A stretch of DNA of 64,000 bases. Origin: Novosphingobium sp. Fuku2-ISO-50. Lineage in GTDB: Bacteria > Pseudomonadota > Alphaproteobacteria > Sphingomonadales > Sphingomonadaceae. A model generated the notes under the pieces. The model was given only the letters and a program-made list of their open reading frames with translations, did no database searches and was not told the DNA's origin. How positions within the stretch are numbered: position 1 is the stretch's first letter; each line of letters opens with the position of its first letter. A program made the position numbers and the translations under genes. Below, piece by piece: positions 16,371 through 24,862 of the stretch. The DNA lies in assembly GCF_001519055.1 (NCBI RefSeq), contig NZ_KQ954290.1, positions 129,997 through 193,996 on the forward strand, given 5' to 3'.

Positions 16371-18674
16371 TCAGAAGTGATAGCCAAGCGTCACACCCAT
16401 CGTGCGCGGCTGGGTAAGTGCCACGCGGCGCGTCGTCGGCAAGTCGGCGGAAATCGCGGTCGGCAAGTCGGTTTCACCCGCCTTGTTGAACAGGTTGTTG
16501 ACGTAGAGCGCAGCTTCCCACGGGCCCTTGGCCGGGTTCAGGCCCACCCGCGCGTTGAAGATCGAAAAACCGCTGCGGCGGTAGAACGGGCTGGTCGTAT
16601 CATAGAGAAAGTTGGCAGGGCCGAGGTAGGAAAAGTCGACCCGGACAAAGCCGTCATACGTCTCGCCGACATGGTCGCGATATTCGGCGGCGGCATTGGC
16701 GGTCCACTTGGGCGTGTCGAGCAAGTGATCGCCCGATTTCGCCGCAGTGCCGGGCACGTCGTTGCTGAGCGTCGCGTCGGTATAGCCAAACCCGCTGCTG
16801 AGCGTGATCGCGTGTGTCGGGTGCAGTTCGACTTCGAGTTCGCCGCCCTTGCTGACCGCCTTGCCGAAATTGGCCGTGATGTTGAAGCCGCACTGCAACA
16901 CGATCTGCTGCTGCACGCGGTTCCAGTCGATGTAGTACAGCGATCCGTTGACCGTCAGGTGACGGTCGAACCAGCTCGTCTTGGCACCGACTTCATAGTT
17001 CCACAGATGATCCGCGCCATAGGAAGTCAGCTGGCTCTGGCTCAGGCCAAGGCCGGCCACTTCGGTGCCGCAGACATTGGCCGGGGCCGGATTGTTGGGG
17101 CCGCCGGGGCGATAGCCTTCGGACACCGTGGCATAGAGCATCTTGTCGCGCGTCGCCTGCCATTGCAGGCTGAACTTCGGCGTGGCGCCATGGTCGTGGG
17201 ATTCGCTCGACACGGTGGAATAACCGCCGTTGAACAGGCCATCGCCGGTCTGGGTAAAGCTCTGGTCGACCTGAAACACGCGCAGCCCGGCGCGCGCGCT
17301 CAACGTCGAGCTCAGCTGGAAAGACGCTTCGCCAAACGCCGCATATTCCTTGAGCCGCGCATTACGGGTTCCCGCATAGATCGTCTGGAAGCTGCTGAAC
17401 GGCGCGGTGTTGGTATACGTATACGCGCTCGGGAACGGGATGCTGGAGGCGAGCGGCGCGGTCACATCGTGAAAGAAGCCGCCGACGATCAGCTGAAACG
17501 GACCCTTGAAACTGGTCGCTGCGCGCAGTTCCTGCGTGAATTCCTTGTTGTGATACGCGCCATACATCGCCACCGGCTCGACCTTCGGCGTGGAGAAGTA
17601 ATACGCCACGACTTTCGAAGAATCGTCGACCAGCTCGACATCGCGATGGAAGTACGAGCTTGACGAGGTGATTTCGACCGAGCCCAGCTGCTGCTTGATC
17701 GTCAGATTGGCGATCCAGCTTTTCTGGGTGTTGGTTTCGGCAACGTCGCGCGCCTGGATCGGGTTCTGCAGCGAGCCGGGAACGGCATCGAACGTGAACG
17801 GCGAACCGAGCTTGGTGTGCTGATACAGGATCGACGGCTCGATGCTGAGCGTGTCGGTCGGCTTGTACAGCAACGCCGCACGCACGCCCTGGGTTTCATA
17901 AGTGTTCACATTGTGCTGACGCGGCGCGGTGGTGTCGGCGGCGAGGTAATTGGTCGGATCGATCGGGTAACGGTCGATAAAGCCGTCGTCGCGCCGGGCG
18001 TAGGCGGCAACGCGAACGGCCAGCACATCCTTGACGATCGGCGCGTTGATCACGCCGTTGACGCCCCAGTTGAAACCGCCGTGTTCGGTGCCCGACAAGT
18101 CGGTGCCGACTTTGCCTTCGATCTTTTCGAGATTGGGCTGGTTGGTGATGTAGCGCACGGTGCCGCCCATCGAGCTCGACCCGTAAAGCGTGCCTTGCGG
18201 CCCGCGCAGCACTTCGATCCGCGAAACGTCGAGCATCGAGGGATCGATCACCCCGCGCGTCGACAGCAGCGCCGCATTGCTCGACGCCGCGATCGGCGTG
18301 TCATCAAGGTAATAGCCGACCGTCGCGGCCGAACCCGCCGTCGAGGAAATGCCTCGAATGATCAGGTTGTTTTCGCCCGGCCCCGAAGAGACCACCGCCA
18401 GCGACGGCGCGATCCGCGACAGGTCATAAACGCTTTGCACACCGCGCTTTTCAAGCTCTTGCGAGGTGAACACCGAAATCGACAGCGGCACTTTCTGCAC
18501 CGATTCACTGCGCTTTTGCGCGGTGACGACGATTTCGGTCGAATCACGCCCGCCCGCGGAATCACCGACGACAGGCGCCGCAGCCTGAGCGAATGCAGGA
18601 TTGGCCAGCAGCGCGATAGCCATTGCGCCAAACGCGGATGCGCCCTGCAGCATGGTTGAAGAACGGAACCCCAT
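16371..18674 (-). CDS. TonB-dependent receptor
   Basis: 767 residues. The signal peptide runs to about residue 29 (LLANPAFAQA), followed by a TonB-box-like EIVVTAQKR and a plug domain with PLSISVFTSQELEKRG and RIEVLRGPQGTLYGSSSMGG. The barrel ends in GVTLGYHF. This is the FecA/pesticin-type class common in sphingomonads. It appears to be co-transcribed with the M24 peptidase gene that follows. A TTGACA element on the minus strand at 18770-18765 is a candidate -35 box about 90 bases upstream of the start; the -10 is weak. Confidence 0.93.
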   Translation of the reverse strand: MGFRSSTMLQGASAFGAMAIALLANPAFAQAAAPVVGDSAGGRDSTEIVVTAQKRSESVQKVPLSISVFTSQELEKRGVQSVYDLSRIAPSLAVVSSGPGENNLIIRGISSTAGSAATVGYYLDDTPIAASSNAALLSTRGVIDPSMLDVSRIEVLRGPQGTLYGSSSMGGTVRYITNQPNLEKIEGKVGTDLSGTEHGGFNWGVNGVINAPIVKDVLAVRVAAYARRDDGFIDRYPIDPTNYLAADTTAPRQHNVNTYETQGVRAALLYKPTDTLSIEPSILYQHTKLGSPFTFDAVPGSLQNPIQARDVAETNTQKSWIANLTIKQQLGSVEITSSSSYFHRDVELVDDSSKVVAYYFSTPKVEPVAMYGAYHNKEFTQELRAATSFKGPFQLIVGGFFHDVTAPLASSIPFPSAYTYTNTAPFSSFQTIYAGTRNARLKEYAAFGEASFQLSSTLSARAGLRVFQVDQSFTQTGDGLFNGGYSTVSSESHDHGATPKFSLQWQATRDKMLYATVSEGYRPGGPNNPAPANVCGTEVAGLGLSQSQLTSYGADHLWNYEVGAKTSWFDRHLTVNGSLYYIDWNRVQQQIVLQCGFNITANFGKAVSKGGELEVELHPTHAITLSSGFGYTDATLSNDVPGTAAKSGDHLLDTPKWTANAAAEYRDHVGETYDGFVRVDFSYLGPANFLYDTTSPFYRRSGFSIFNARVGLNPAKGPWEAALYVNNLFNKAGETDLPTAISADLPTTRRVALTQPRTMGVTLGYHF

Positions 18675-18835
18675 GGTCTTTCCCCTAGAAAGAATGTTTT
18701 TTTCGACACCTCACCCGAAAGTCCGGTGCCGCTTGCCCCCTAAACTTCGTAAAAATGTTCGGTGTGTCAAACTTTTTTGATCATGGCGCATTTTTGTGGG
18801 CGTGCTATGGCATTCGGGCGACACAGGAGAGCGGC

Positions 18836-19342
18836 GTGAACAGGAACAACATGGTGATGAGCGCAATCATCGGCGGGACCGCCGCGGCGGTCGCGGTAGT
18901 GGCCGGATCGGCCCACGCTGCCTCAACCAATTCTGCCTCAACCAATTCTGCCTCAGCCCACGAAGCGCAAGCCCGCGCCGACATTCAGGCCGTGCTCACA
19001 GCCAGTGCCGCAGCATGGAGCGCGGGCGACCTTGACCGGTTCATGGCGTCCTACGCCCCGATGGCCACGACGACCTATCTCAGCGGCACGCATCTGGTGC
19101 ACGGCTACGCCGAAATCCGGGCGATGTATGCCCAGCGCTTTGGCGGCGGATCGCAAGCGGCCATGGGCGAGCTGACAGTCGATATCGTCGATTTTCGCCT
19201 GCTCGGCCCTGCCCACGCCTATGTCATCGGACACTTCCACCTGCACCGTGACGCGGCGCACGGCGGCGATGCCGAAGGCCCGACTTCGCTGGTCTTCGAA
19301 CGCACGCCGGCAGGCTGGCGGATCGTGGCCGATCACAGCTGA
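18836..19342 (+). CDS. Secreted SnoaL/NTF2-like protein
   Basis: 168 residues from a GTG start with AGGAGA five bases upstream; ATG 18851 and 18857 are alternatives. The N-terminus MSAIIGGTAAAVAVVAGSAHA is a signal peptide, so the protein is probably periplasmic. The rest matches the DUF4440/SnoaL-like cone-shaped fold: ADIQAVLTASAAAWSAGDLDRFMASYAP followed by the sheet segments RIVADHS and VIGHFHLHRD. Just after the signal peptide is a short Ala-Ser-Thr-Asn repeat encoded by a 15-base tandem duplication. It is five bases upstream of the cupin regulator, so the two are probably one transcript. Its function is unknown. Confidence 0.8.
   Translation: MNRNNMVMSAIIGGTAAAVAVVAGSAHAASTNSASTNSASAHEAQARADIQAVLTASAAAWSAGDLDRFMASYAPMATTTYLSGTHLVHGYAEIRAMYAQRFGGGSQAAMGELTVDIVDFRLLGPAHAYVIGHFHLHRDAAHGGDAEGPTSLVFERTPAGWRIVADHS
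18921..18955 (+). repeat. 15-bp in-frame tandem repeat
   Basis: CCTCAACCAATTCTG occurs twice in tandem (18921-18935, 18936-18950), then begins a third time. It duplicates the STNSA residues after the signal peptide, so length variation here would be in frame and harmless. Confidence 0.85.
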
Positions 19343-19347
19343 TTGCC

Positions 19348-19944
19348 ATGCCGGTGACGACCCTGCCTGCACCTGATGCACCATCCAGACCTGGCCATGC
19401 GGGCCTGCCGCCGATCGGCGCTGCCATTCGCGACCGGCGCAAGCGGCTTGGCATGACCTTGCAGGTCCTGGCCAGTGCCAGCGGCCTGTCGGCGCCGTTC
19501 CTGTCGCAAGTCGAGCGGGATCTGGCGATGCCCTCGCTCGTCTCGTTGACCGCGATCGCGCAGGCATTGGGCGTCGAGATGAGCTATTTCGTCGGCACGC
19601 CGCCGCCGGGCCAGGTCGTCCGTCGCGGCAACCAGCCGGAATTGCTGCAAGTCGGCAGCGGCCCGGTGGTCTATCACCGGCTGAGCGGTCAGCACGAAGA
19701 ACGCAAGATGGAGGCGCTGCACATGACCGTGCCGCCCGGCATTGCATCCCCCCTCGCCCGCCGCGAAGGCGAAGGATTCTGGTATATTCTCGGTGGCGAA
19801 TTGAGCGTGTGGATCGGGCAGGAACATTTCATCCTGGGCCCCGGCGACAGCGCCCATTTCGACCAGCGCCACCCCTATCGCATGCGCAACGACGGGGCCC
19901 GCGACGTGACGATGATCTGGGTCGGCACGCCCGCGTTGCTATAG
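19348..19944 (+). CDS. XRE-family regulator with C-terminal cupin
   Basis: 198 residues. The helix-turn-helix is at residues 23-80 (IRDRRKRLGMTLQVLASASG and LSAPFLSQVERDLAMPSL). A cupin sensor follows at about 110-195 (EGEGFWYILGGELSVWIGQE, LGPGDSAHFDQRHPYRMRN). This architecture is typical of regulators of amino-acid or polyamine catabolism such as the PuuR/SutR group. It is co-oriented with the SnoaL-like gene and convergent with the Lrp gene. A role in controlling nearby peptide or proline genes is possible but not shown by the sequence. Confidence 0.9.
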   Translation: MPVTTLPAPDAPSRPGHAGLPPIGAAIRDRRKRLGMTLQVLASASGLSAPFLSQVERDLAMPSLVSLTAIAQALGVEMSYFVGTPPPGQVVRRGNQPELLQVGSGPVVYHRLSGQHEERKMEALHMTVPPGIASPLARREGEGFWYILGGELSVWIGQEHFILGPGDSAHFDQRHPYRMRNDGARDVTMIWVGTPALL

Positions 19945-19959
19945 GCCATTCGCAGCGCG

Positions 19960-20424
19960 TCAGCGGGCGGATTCGCGCACGGTTTCCATCGCGACGAAGG
20001 TCGACGTGCTGGCGACATGCGGCAGGCTCGATATTTTCTCGCCAAGCACCCAGCGATAGCGGCGAATGTCGGCTGTGCGGACCTTGAGCAGGTAATCGAA
20101 ACTGCTCGCGATCATGTGGCATTCCTCGACTTCGGGAATGAGCCGCACCGCCGCATTGAATTCGCCGAGCGCCGCCTCGCGCGTGTCGGACAGCTTCACC
20201 TCGGTAAAGGCGACATGATCGAGCCCGACTTTCGCGGGATCGACGATCGCGCGAAATCCGACGATGACCCCGCTGTCGACCAGCCGCCGGACACGCTGCT
20301 GGCACGGCGTCTTTGACAATCCGACCTTGTGCGCAAGCTCGGTGAACGTGATCCGGCCATCCTTGCGCAGAGTATCGAGGATTTTTCGGTCAAAATCATC
20401 CAAATCGACTGCCATCACCGTCAT
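19960..20424 (-). CDS. putR: Lrp/AsnC-family regulator, probable proline-utilisation regulator
   Basis: 154 residues. The N-terminal helix-turn-helix is DGRITFTELAHKVGLSKTPC and the C-terminal RAM domain spans residues 70-150 (LDHVAFTEVKLSD, VEECHMIASSFDYLLKV). It diverges from putA, the arrangement known for alphaproteobacterial PutR, an Lrp-type activator that responds to proline. Several ATG codons cluster at the start (20433, 20430, 20424, 20415); MAVDLDDFDRKIL is the conserved beginning, so the exact start is uncertain. The gene name rests on family and position, not on direct evidence. Confidence 0.82.
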   Translation of the reverse strand: MTVMAVDLDDFDRKILDTLRKDGRITFTELAHKVGLSKTPCQQRVRRLVDSGVIVGFRAIVDPAKVGLDHVAFTEVKLSDTREAALGEFNAAVRLIPEVEECHMIASSFDYLLKVRTADIRRYRWVLGEKISSLPHVASTSTFVAMETVRESAR

Positions 20425-20440
20425 ACCCATCATGATTGGC

Positions 20441-20459
20441 TTTTTATCGCCGATAAAAA
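20441..20459. promoter_or_regulatory. Palindromic operator between putR and putA
   Basis: TTTTTATCG-C-CGATAAAAA is a perfect 9-bp inverted repeat with a single central base. It lies 17 bases upstream of the Lrp start and 70 bases before putA. AT-rich dyads of this kind are usual Lrp-family targets. Confidence 0.65.
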
Positions 20460-20528
20460 AGTCGTTATAGGCATATTCTACGGCATATGAAGTCGGATTG
20501 CCGCCAAGGCCTGGATTATGCTGACACC

Positions 20529-23500
20529 ATGATCGAACAGCCCGCCTTCTCCGCATTCGCGCCGCCCATCCGCCCGTCATCACCGCTCCGCCGGGCGATC
20601 ACCGCCGCATATCGGCGTGACGAGCGCGATTGTCTGGCGCCCTTGCTCGAAGCGGCAACGCTCGACGCGGCGACAAAGGCCGCCGTGCGCGAGACAGCGC
20701 AAAGGCTGGTGCAGACGCTGCGCACCGATCACAAAGGCACCGGCGTCGAAGGCCTGGTTCAGGAATATTCGCTTTCAAGCGAAGAGGGCGTGGCGCTGAT
20801 GTGCCTTGCCGAAGCGCTGCTGCGCATTCCCGACGTGGCCACCCGCGATGCGCTGATCCGCGACAAGATCGCCCAGGGCGACTGGGGCGCACATCTTGGC
20901 GGCGGCAGGTCGCTGTTCGTCAATGCGGCAACCTGGGGCCTGGTCGTTACCGGCAAGCTGATCGGCAGCGTTGACGATCGGGGCCTTGGCGCCGCGCTCA
21001 CACGCCTTGTCGCCCGTGCCGGAGAGCCGGTGATCCGGCGCGGCGTCGATTTCGCCATGCGCATGATGGGCGAACAATTCGTCACGGGCGAGACCATCGC
21101 CGAGGCGCTGAAGCGCGCCCAGCGGCTGGAGGCAAAGGGCTTTCGCTACAGCTATGACATGCTCGGCGAGGCTGCCGCGACGCGGAGCGATGCCGAGCGC
21201 TATTATGGCGATTACGAACGCGCCATCCATGCCATCGGCACCGCCTCGAACGGGCGCGGCGTTTATGCGGGGCCCGGCATTTCGATCAAGCTGTCGGCGC
21301 TTCATCCGCGCTATGGCCGCGCTCAGGCCGATCGTGTCATGGGCGAATTGCTGCCGCAGTTACGCAAGCTGGCGCTTCTGGCAAAGGGCCATGCCATCGG
21401 CTTCAACATCGATGCCGAAGAGGCCGACCGGCTCGAACTTTCGCTCGATCTGCTGGAAAGTCTTGCGCTCGATCCCGAGCTTTCCGGTTGGGACGGTCTC
21501 GGCTTCGTCGTGCAGGGCTATGGCAAGCGTTGCCCGACCGTGATCGACTGGATCATCGATCTCGCTCGCCGCGCAGAGCGGCGGATCATGGTCCGGCTGG
21601 TCAAGGGCGCCTATTGGGATGCGGAAATCAAGCGCGCGCAGGTCGACGGGCTGGCGGACTTTCCCGTCTATACGCGCAAGGTCCATACCGACGTCGCCTA
21701 TATTGCCTGCGCGCGAAAACTGCTGGCTGCGCCCGACGCCGTCTTCGCGCAATTTGCCACGCACAACGCGCAGACCCTGGCTACCATCCATCATCTCGCC
21801 GGACCCGATTTCGCAGTCGGCAAGTATGAATTCCAGTGCCTGCACGGCATGGGCGAGCCGCTTTACGAGCAGGTCGTCGGCAAGGAAAATCTCGATCGCC
21901 CCTGCCGCATCTATGCCCCGGTCGGCACGCATGAAACGCTGCTCGCCTATCTCGTCCGCAGGCTTCTGGAAAACGGCGCAAACACGTCTTTCGTCAATCG
22001 CATCGCCGATCCGTCGGTGCCGATCGACGCGATGATCGTCGATCCTGTCGATCAGGTGCGCGCCATGCCGCATCCCGGCGCACGGCACGACCGGATCGCC
22101 TTGCCGTCCGCGCTGTACCCCGATCGCCGCAATTCGGACGGCATCGACCTGAGCGACGAAACCGCGCTCGCCACGCTGGGCCAGGCCTTGCGGGAAAGCG
22201 CGGCGATGCCATGGACGGCAGCTCCCGCCTCGGGCGCCGGGACAAAGCGGCCGGTGCGCAATCCCGCCGATCATCGCGACATCGTCGGTATCGTTGCCGA
22301 GGCTTCCCCCGAGCAGGCGACCGCCGCCGTCGCGCATGCCGCGACCTCTGCGTGGCGCACCTTTGCGGTTGCCGATCGTGCCGCGATGCTCGACCGCGCC
22401 GCCGATGCGATGCAGGCGCGCATGCCGATCCTGCTTGGCCTGATTGTGCGCGAAGCCGGCAAGTCGCTGCCCAATGCCATTGGCGAAGTCCGCGAAGCGA
22501 TCGACTTCCTGCGTTATTATGCCGCGCAGGCTCGAGCGACGTTCGGCGTCGATCAGGCGCCGCTGGGCCCGATCGTGTGCATCAGCCCGTGGAACTTCCC
22601 GCTCGCCATCTTTACCGGCCAGATCGCGGCGGCGCTGGTCGCTGGCAACCCGGTGCTGGCCAAGCCCGCCGAGGAAACGCCGCTGATCGCCGCCGAAGCC
22701 GTGCGGCTCTTGCACGAGGCAGGCATTCCCGCCGATGCGCTTCAGTTGATGCCGGGCGATGGCGCGATCGGCGCGGCGCTGGTGGCGGCCCGCGAAACCG
22801 CCGGGGTGATGTTCACCGGGTCGACCGATGTCGCGCGGCTGATCCAGCGTCAGCTATCGACGCGCCTGTCGCCATCCGGCAACCCGATCGTGCTGATCGC
22901 CGAAACCGGCGGGCAGAACGCGATGATCGTGGATTCCTCGGCGCTTGCCGAACAGGTCGTTGCCGATGTCATCGCCTCCGCCTTCGACAGCGCCGGGCAG
23001 CGCTGCTCCGCCTTGCGGATCCTCTGCCTGCAAGAAGAGATTGCGGAGCGGACGTTGACGATGCTCAAGGGTGCGCTGAAGGAATTGCGCATCGGGCGCA
23101 CCGACTCGCTCAAGGTCGACATCGGCCCGGTCATCAGCGCCGAAGCCAAAACGACGATCGAAACGCATTGCACCGCCATGCGCAAACGCGGCGCGCCGAT
23201 CGAGCAGCAGCCCCTTCCCGCCGAAGCGATCAACGGCACATTCGTCGCGCCCACGATCATCGAAATCAACGACATCGCCGAGCTGAAGCACGAAGTGTTT
23301 GGCCCGGTGCTGCACGTCGTGCGCTATCGCCGCGACCGGCTCGATGCGCTGATCGATGCGATCAACGCGACCGGCTATGGACTGACCTTCGGCCTTCACA
23401 CCCGGCTCGATGGAACGGTCGCGCATGTCACGTCACGAGTGAAGGCCGGCAATCTTTATGTGAACCGCAATGTGATCGGCGCCGTCGTCGGCGTGCAGCC

Positions 23501-24137
23501 CTTCGGCGGGCGCGGCCTGTCCGGCACCGGACCAAAGGCGGGCGGTCCACTCTATCTCGGGCGACTGGTCGCACAGGCCCCGGCATTCGCCGCCCGCGCC
23601 GACCATCCCGACGCGGCCATCCATGATTTTGCCGATTGGCTCGAAACCTGCGGCGAAACGGCAAGTGCCGCACTGGCGCGGCGCTATGCCGTAGCCTCTG
23701 CGCTCGGCGCAACGATCGCGCTTCCCGGCCCGGTCGGCGAAAGCAACCTCTATGCGCTTCATCCGCGCGGCCCGATCCTGATGGTCCCGGCCACCCGCGC
23801 GGGCCTGCTTGAACAGATGGCTGCGGTCCTCGCCACCGGCAATCGCGGCCATGTCGAAACGATGCCGCTTCCCGACGATCTGCCCGCGACGGTCGCCGCT
23901 GCCTTTTGTGCGCCGATGACCGGGCCCTATGCCGCCGCTCTGGTCGAGGGTGATGCCACGATCGTCCGGCAAACCGTCGCCCGCGTGGCAGACATGCCCG
24001 GCCCGATCGTCCCGGTCCATGCCGCGCAGGCGGACCTGCCGCTCGCCTATCCCTGCGCATGGCTGCTCGAAGAAGTATCGACATCGATCAACACGACGGC
24101 GGCGGGCGGGAATGCCAGCCTGATGATGATCGGATAA
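20529..24137 (+). CDS. putA: Bifunctional proline dehydrogenase / P5C dehydrogenase
   Basis: 1202 residues. The proline dehydrogenase barrel covers about residues 70-520 (YSYDMLGEAAATRSDAERY, GPGISIKLSALHPRYG, MVRLVKGAYWDAEIKRAQ). The aldehyde dehydrogenase domain covers about 560-1010, with ISPWNFPLAIFTGQ, Glu in IAETGGQNAMIVDSS and catalytic Cys826 in SAGQRCSALRI. A C-terminal ALDH-like tail of about 190 residues closes the protein, as in long PutAs. There is no N-terminal ribbon-helix-helix, so it is not autoregulatory like enteric PutA. It oxidises proline to glutamate with FAD and NAD, channelling the intermediate. The divergent Lrp gene is the likely regulator. ATG 20487 is an in-frame alternative start. 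Confidence 0.95.
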   Translation: MIEQPAFSAFAPPIRPSSPLRRAITAAYRRDERDCLAPLLEAATLDAATKAAVRETAQRLVQTLRTDHKGTGVEGLVQEYSLSSEEGVALMCLAEALLRIPDVATRDALIRDKIAQGDWGAHLGGGRSLFVNAATWGLVVTGKLIGSVDDRGLGAALTRLVARAGEPVIRRGVDFAMRMMGEQFVTGETIAEALKRAQRLEAKGFRYSYDMLGEAAATRSDAERYYGDYERAIHAIGTASNGRGVYAGPGISIKLSALHPRYGRAQADRVMGELLPQLRKLALLAKGHAIGFNIDAEEADRLELSLDLLESLALDPELSGWDGLGFVVQGYGKRCPTVIDWIIDLARRAERRIMVRLVKGAYWDAEIKRAQVDGLADFPVYTRKVHTDVAYIACARKLLAAPDAVFAQFATHNAQTLATIHHLAGPDFAVGKYEFQCLHGMGEPLYEQVVGKENLDRPCRIYAPVGTHETLLAYLVRRLLENGANTSFVNRIADPSVPIDAMIVDPVDQVRAMPHPGARHDRIALPSALYPDRRNSDGIDLSDETALATLGQALRESAAMPWTAAPASGAGTKRPVRNPADHRDIVGIVAEASPEQATAAVAHAATSAWRTFAVADRAAMLDRAADAMQARMPILLGLIVREAGKSLPNAIGEVREAIDFLRYYAAQARATFGVDQAPLGPIVCISPWNFPLAIFTGQIAAALVAGNPVLAKPAEETPLIAAEAVRLLHEAGIPADALQLMPGDGAIGAALVAARETAGVMFTGSTDVARLIQRQLSTRLSPSGNPIVLIAETGGQNAMIVDSSALAEQVVADVIASAFDSAGQRCSALRILCLQEEIAERTLTMLKGALKELRIGRTDSLKVDIGPVISAEAKTTIETHCTAMRKRGAPIEQQPLPAEAINGTFVAPTIIEINDIAELKHEVFGPVLHVVRYRRDRLDALIDAINATGYGLTFGLHTRLDGTVAHVTSRVKAGNLYVNRNVIGAVVGVQPFGGRGLSGTGPKAGGPLYLGRLVAQAPAFAARADHPDAAIHDFADWLETCGETASAALARRYAVASALGATIALPGPVGESNLYALHPRGPILMVPATRAGLLEQMAAVLATGNRGHVETMPLPDDLPATVAAAFCAPMTGPYAAALVEGDATIVRQTVARVADMPGPIVPVHAAQADLPLAYPCAWLLEEVSTSINTTAAGGNASLMMIG

Positions 24138-24238
24138 ATTGTCCGCCTCCACCGCTGCGTCTGCGGCACAAGCCGCTTGACATCCGGGGCGGTGCAGTCG
24201 CCTCATCCGGCGCGATACCCTTCCCCCATGGAGGCCGC

Positions 24239-24862
24239 ATGACCACGATTCCCGCCGAAACGCTCGACAGGCCGGTCGACATGACCCGCTTGCGCACGTT
24301 TGTCACCGGCCTCGCCGACGTGCTCGCCGCCACCGACGACGAAGCCGAAATCCTGCAATCGGGGTCAAAACTGCTCGCCCGGCTGGTCGCCCACGACGAC
24401 TGGTTGCCCGACGCTTTTGCCGTGCCCCACCCCGACCGCTATCAGCAATACCTGCTCCATTGCGACAGCCGCGAGCGGTTCTCCATTGTCTCGTTCGTGT
24501 GGGGCCCGGGCCAGGGCACGCCGATCCACGATCATCGCGTCTGGGGCCTGATCGGCATGTTGCGCGGGCGCGAACAGGCGCAGCGCTATGATCGCGCGCC
24601 CGACGGCAGCCTGCACAGCCATGGCACCGTCGACACGCTGAGCCCCGGCGATGTCGAAGCGGTCAGCCCGCGCATCGGCGACATTCATCGCGTGTGGAAT
24701 GCGCTGCCCGATGCCCCGTCGATCTCGATCCACGTCTATGGCGGCAATATCGGCGCGGTCGAGCGCGCGACCTTTGCCCCCGACGGCACGCCCAAACGCT
24801 TCATCTCGGGCTATGCCAATACGCTGATCCCCAACCTCTGGGACAAGTCGACAAAAGCATGA
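24239..24862 (+). CDS. Cupin thiol dioxygenase (3-mercaptopropionate dioxygenase-like)
   Basis: 207 residues, the size of bacterial cysteine dioxygenase family members. The Fe ligands are His97, His99 (TPIHDHRVWG) and His150 (GDIHRVWN). The substrate-binding region reads DRYQQYLLHCD, with Gln where cysteine dioxygenases have Arg. That is the Gln type associated with 3-mercaptopropionate dioxygenases, which oxidise a thiol to a sulfinate with O2. GGAGG is 4 bases before the start. Its stop overlaps the start of the rhodanese gene (ATGA), so the pair handle sulfur together. A true cysteine substrate is not excluded. Confidence 0.85.
   Translation: MTTIPAETLDRPVDMTRLRTFVTGLADVLAATDDEAEILQSGSKLLARLVAHDDWLPDAFAVPHPDRYQQYLLHCDSRERFSIVSFVWGPGQGTPIHDHRVWGLIGMLRGREQAQRYDRAPDGSLHSHGTVDTLSPGDVEAVSPRIGDIHRVWNALPDAPSISIHVYGGNIGAVERATFAPDGTPKRFISGYANTLIPNLWDKSTKA

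Noticed and set aside
18836..18955. Ala/Ser/Thr/Asn repeat considered as a CRISPR or regulatory repeat
   Set aside because: It is an in-frame 15-base tandem duplication inside a coding region, with no spacers.
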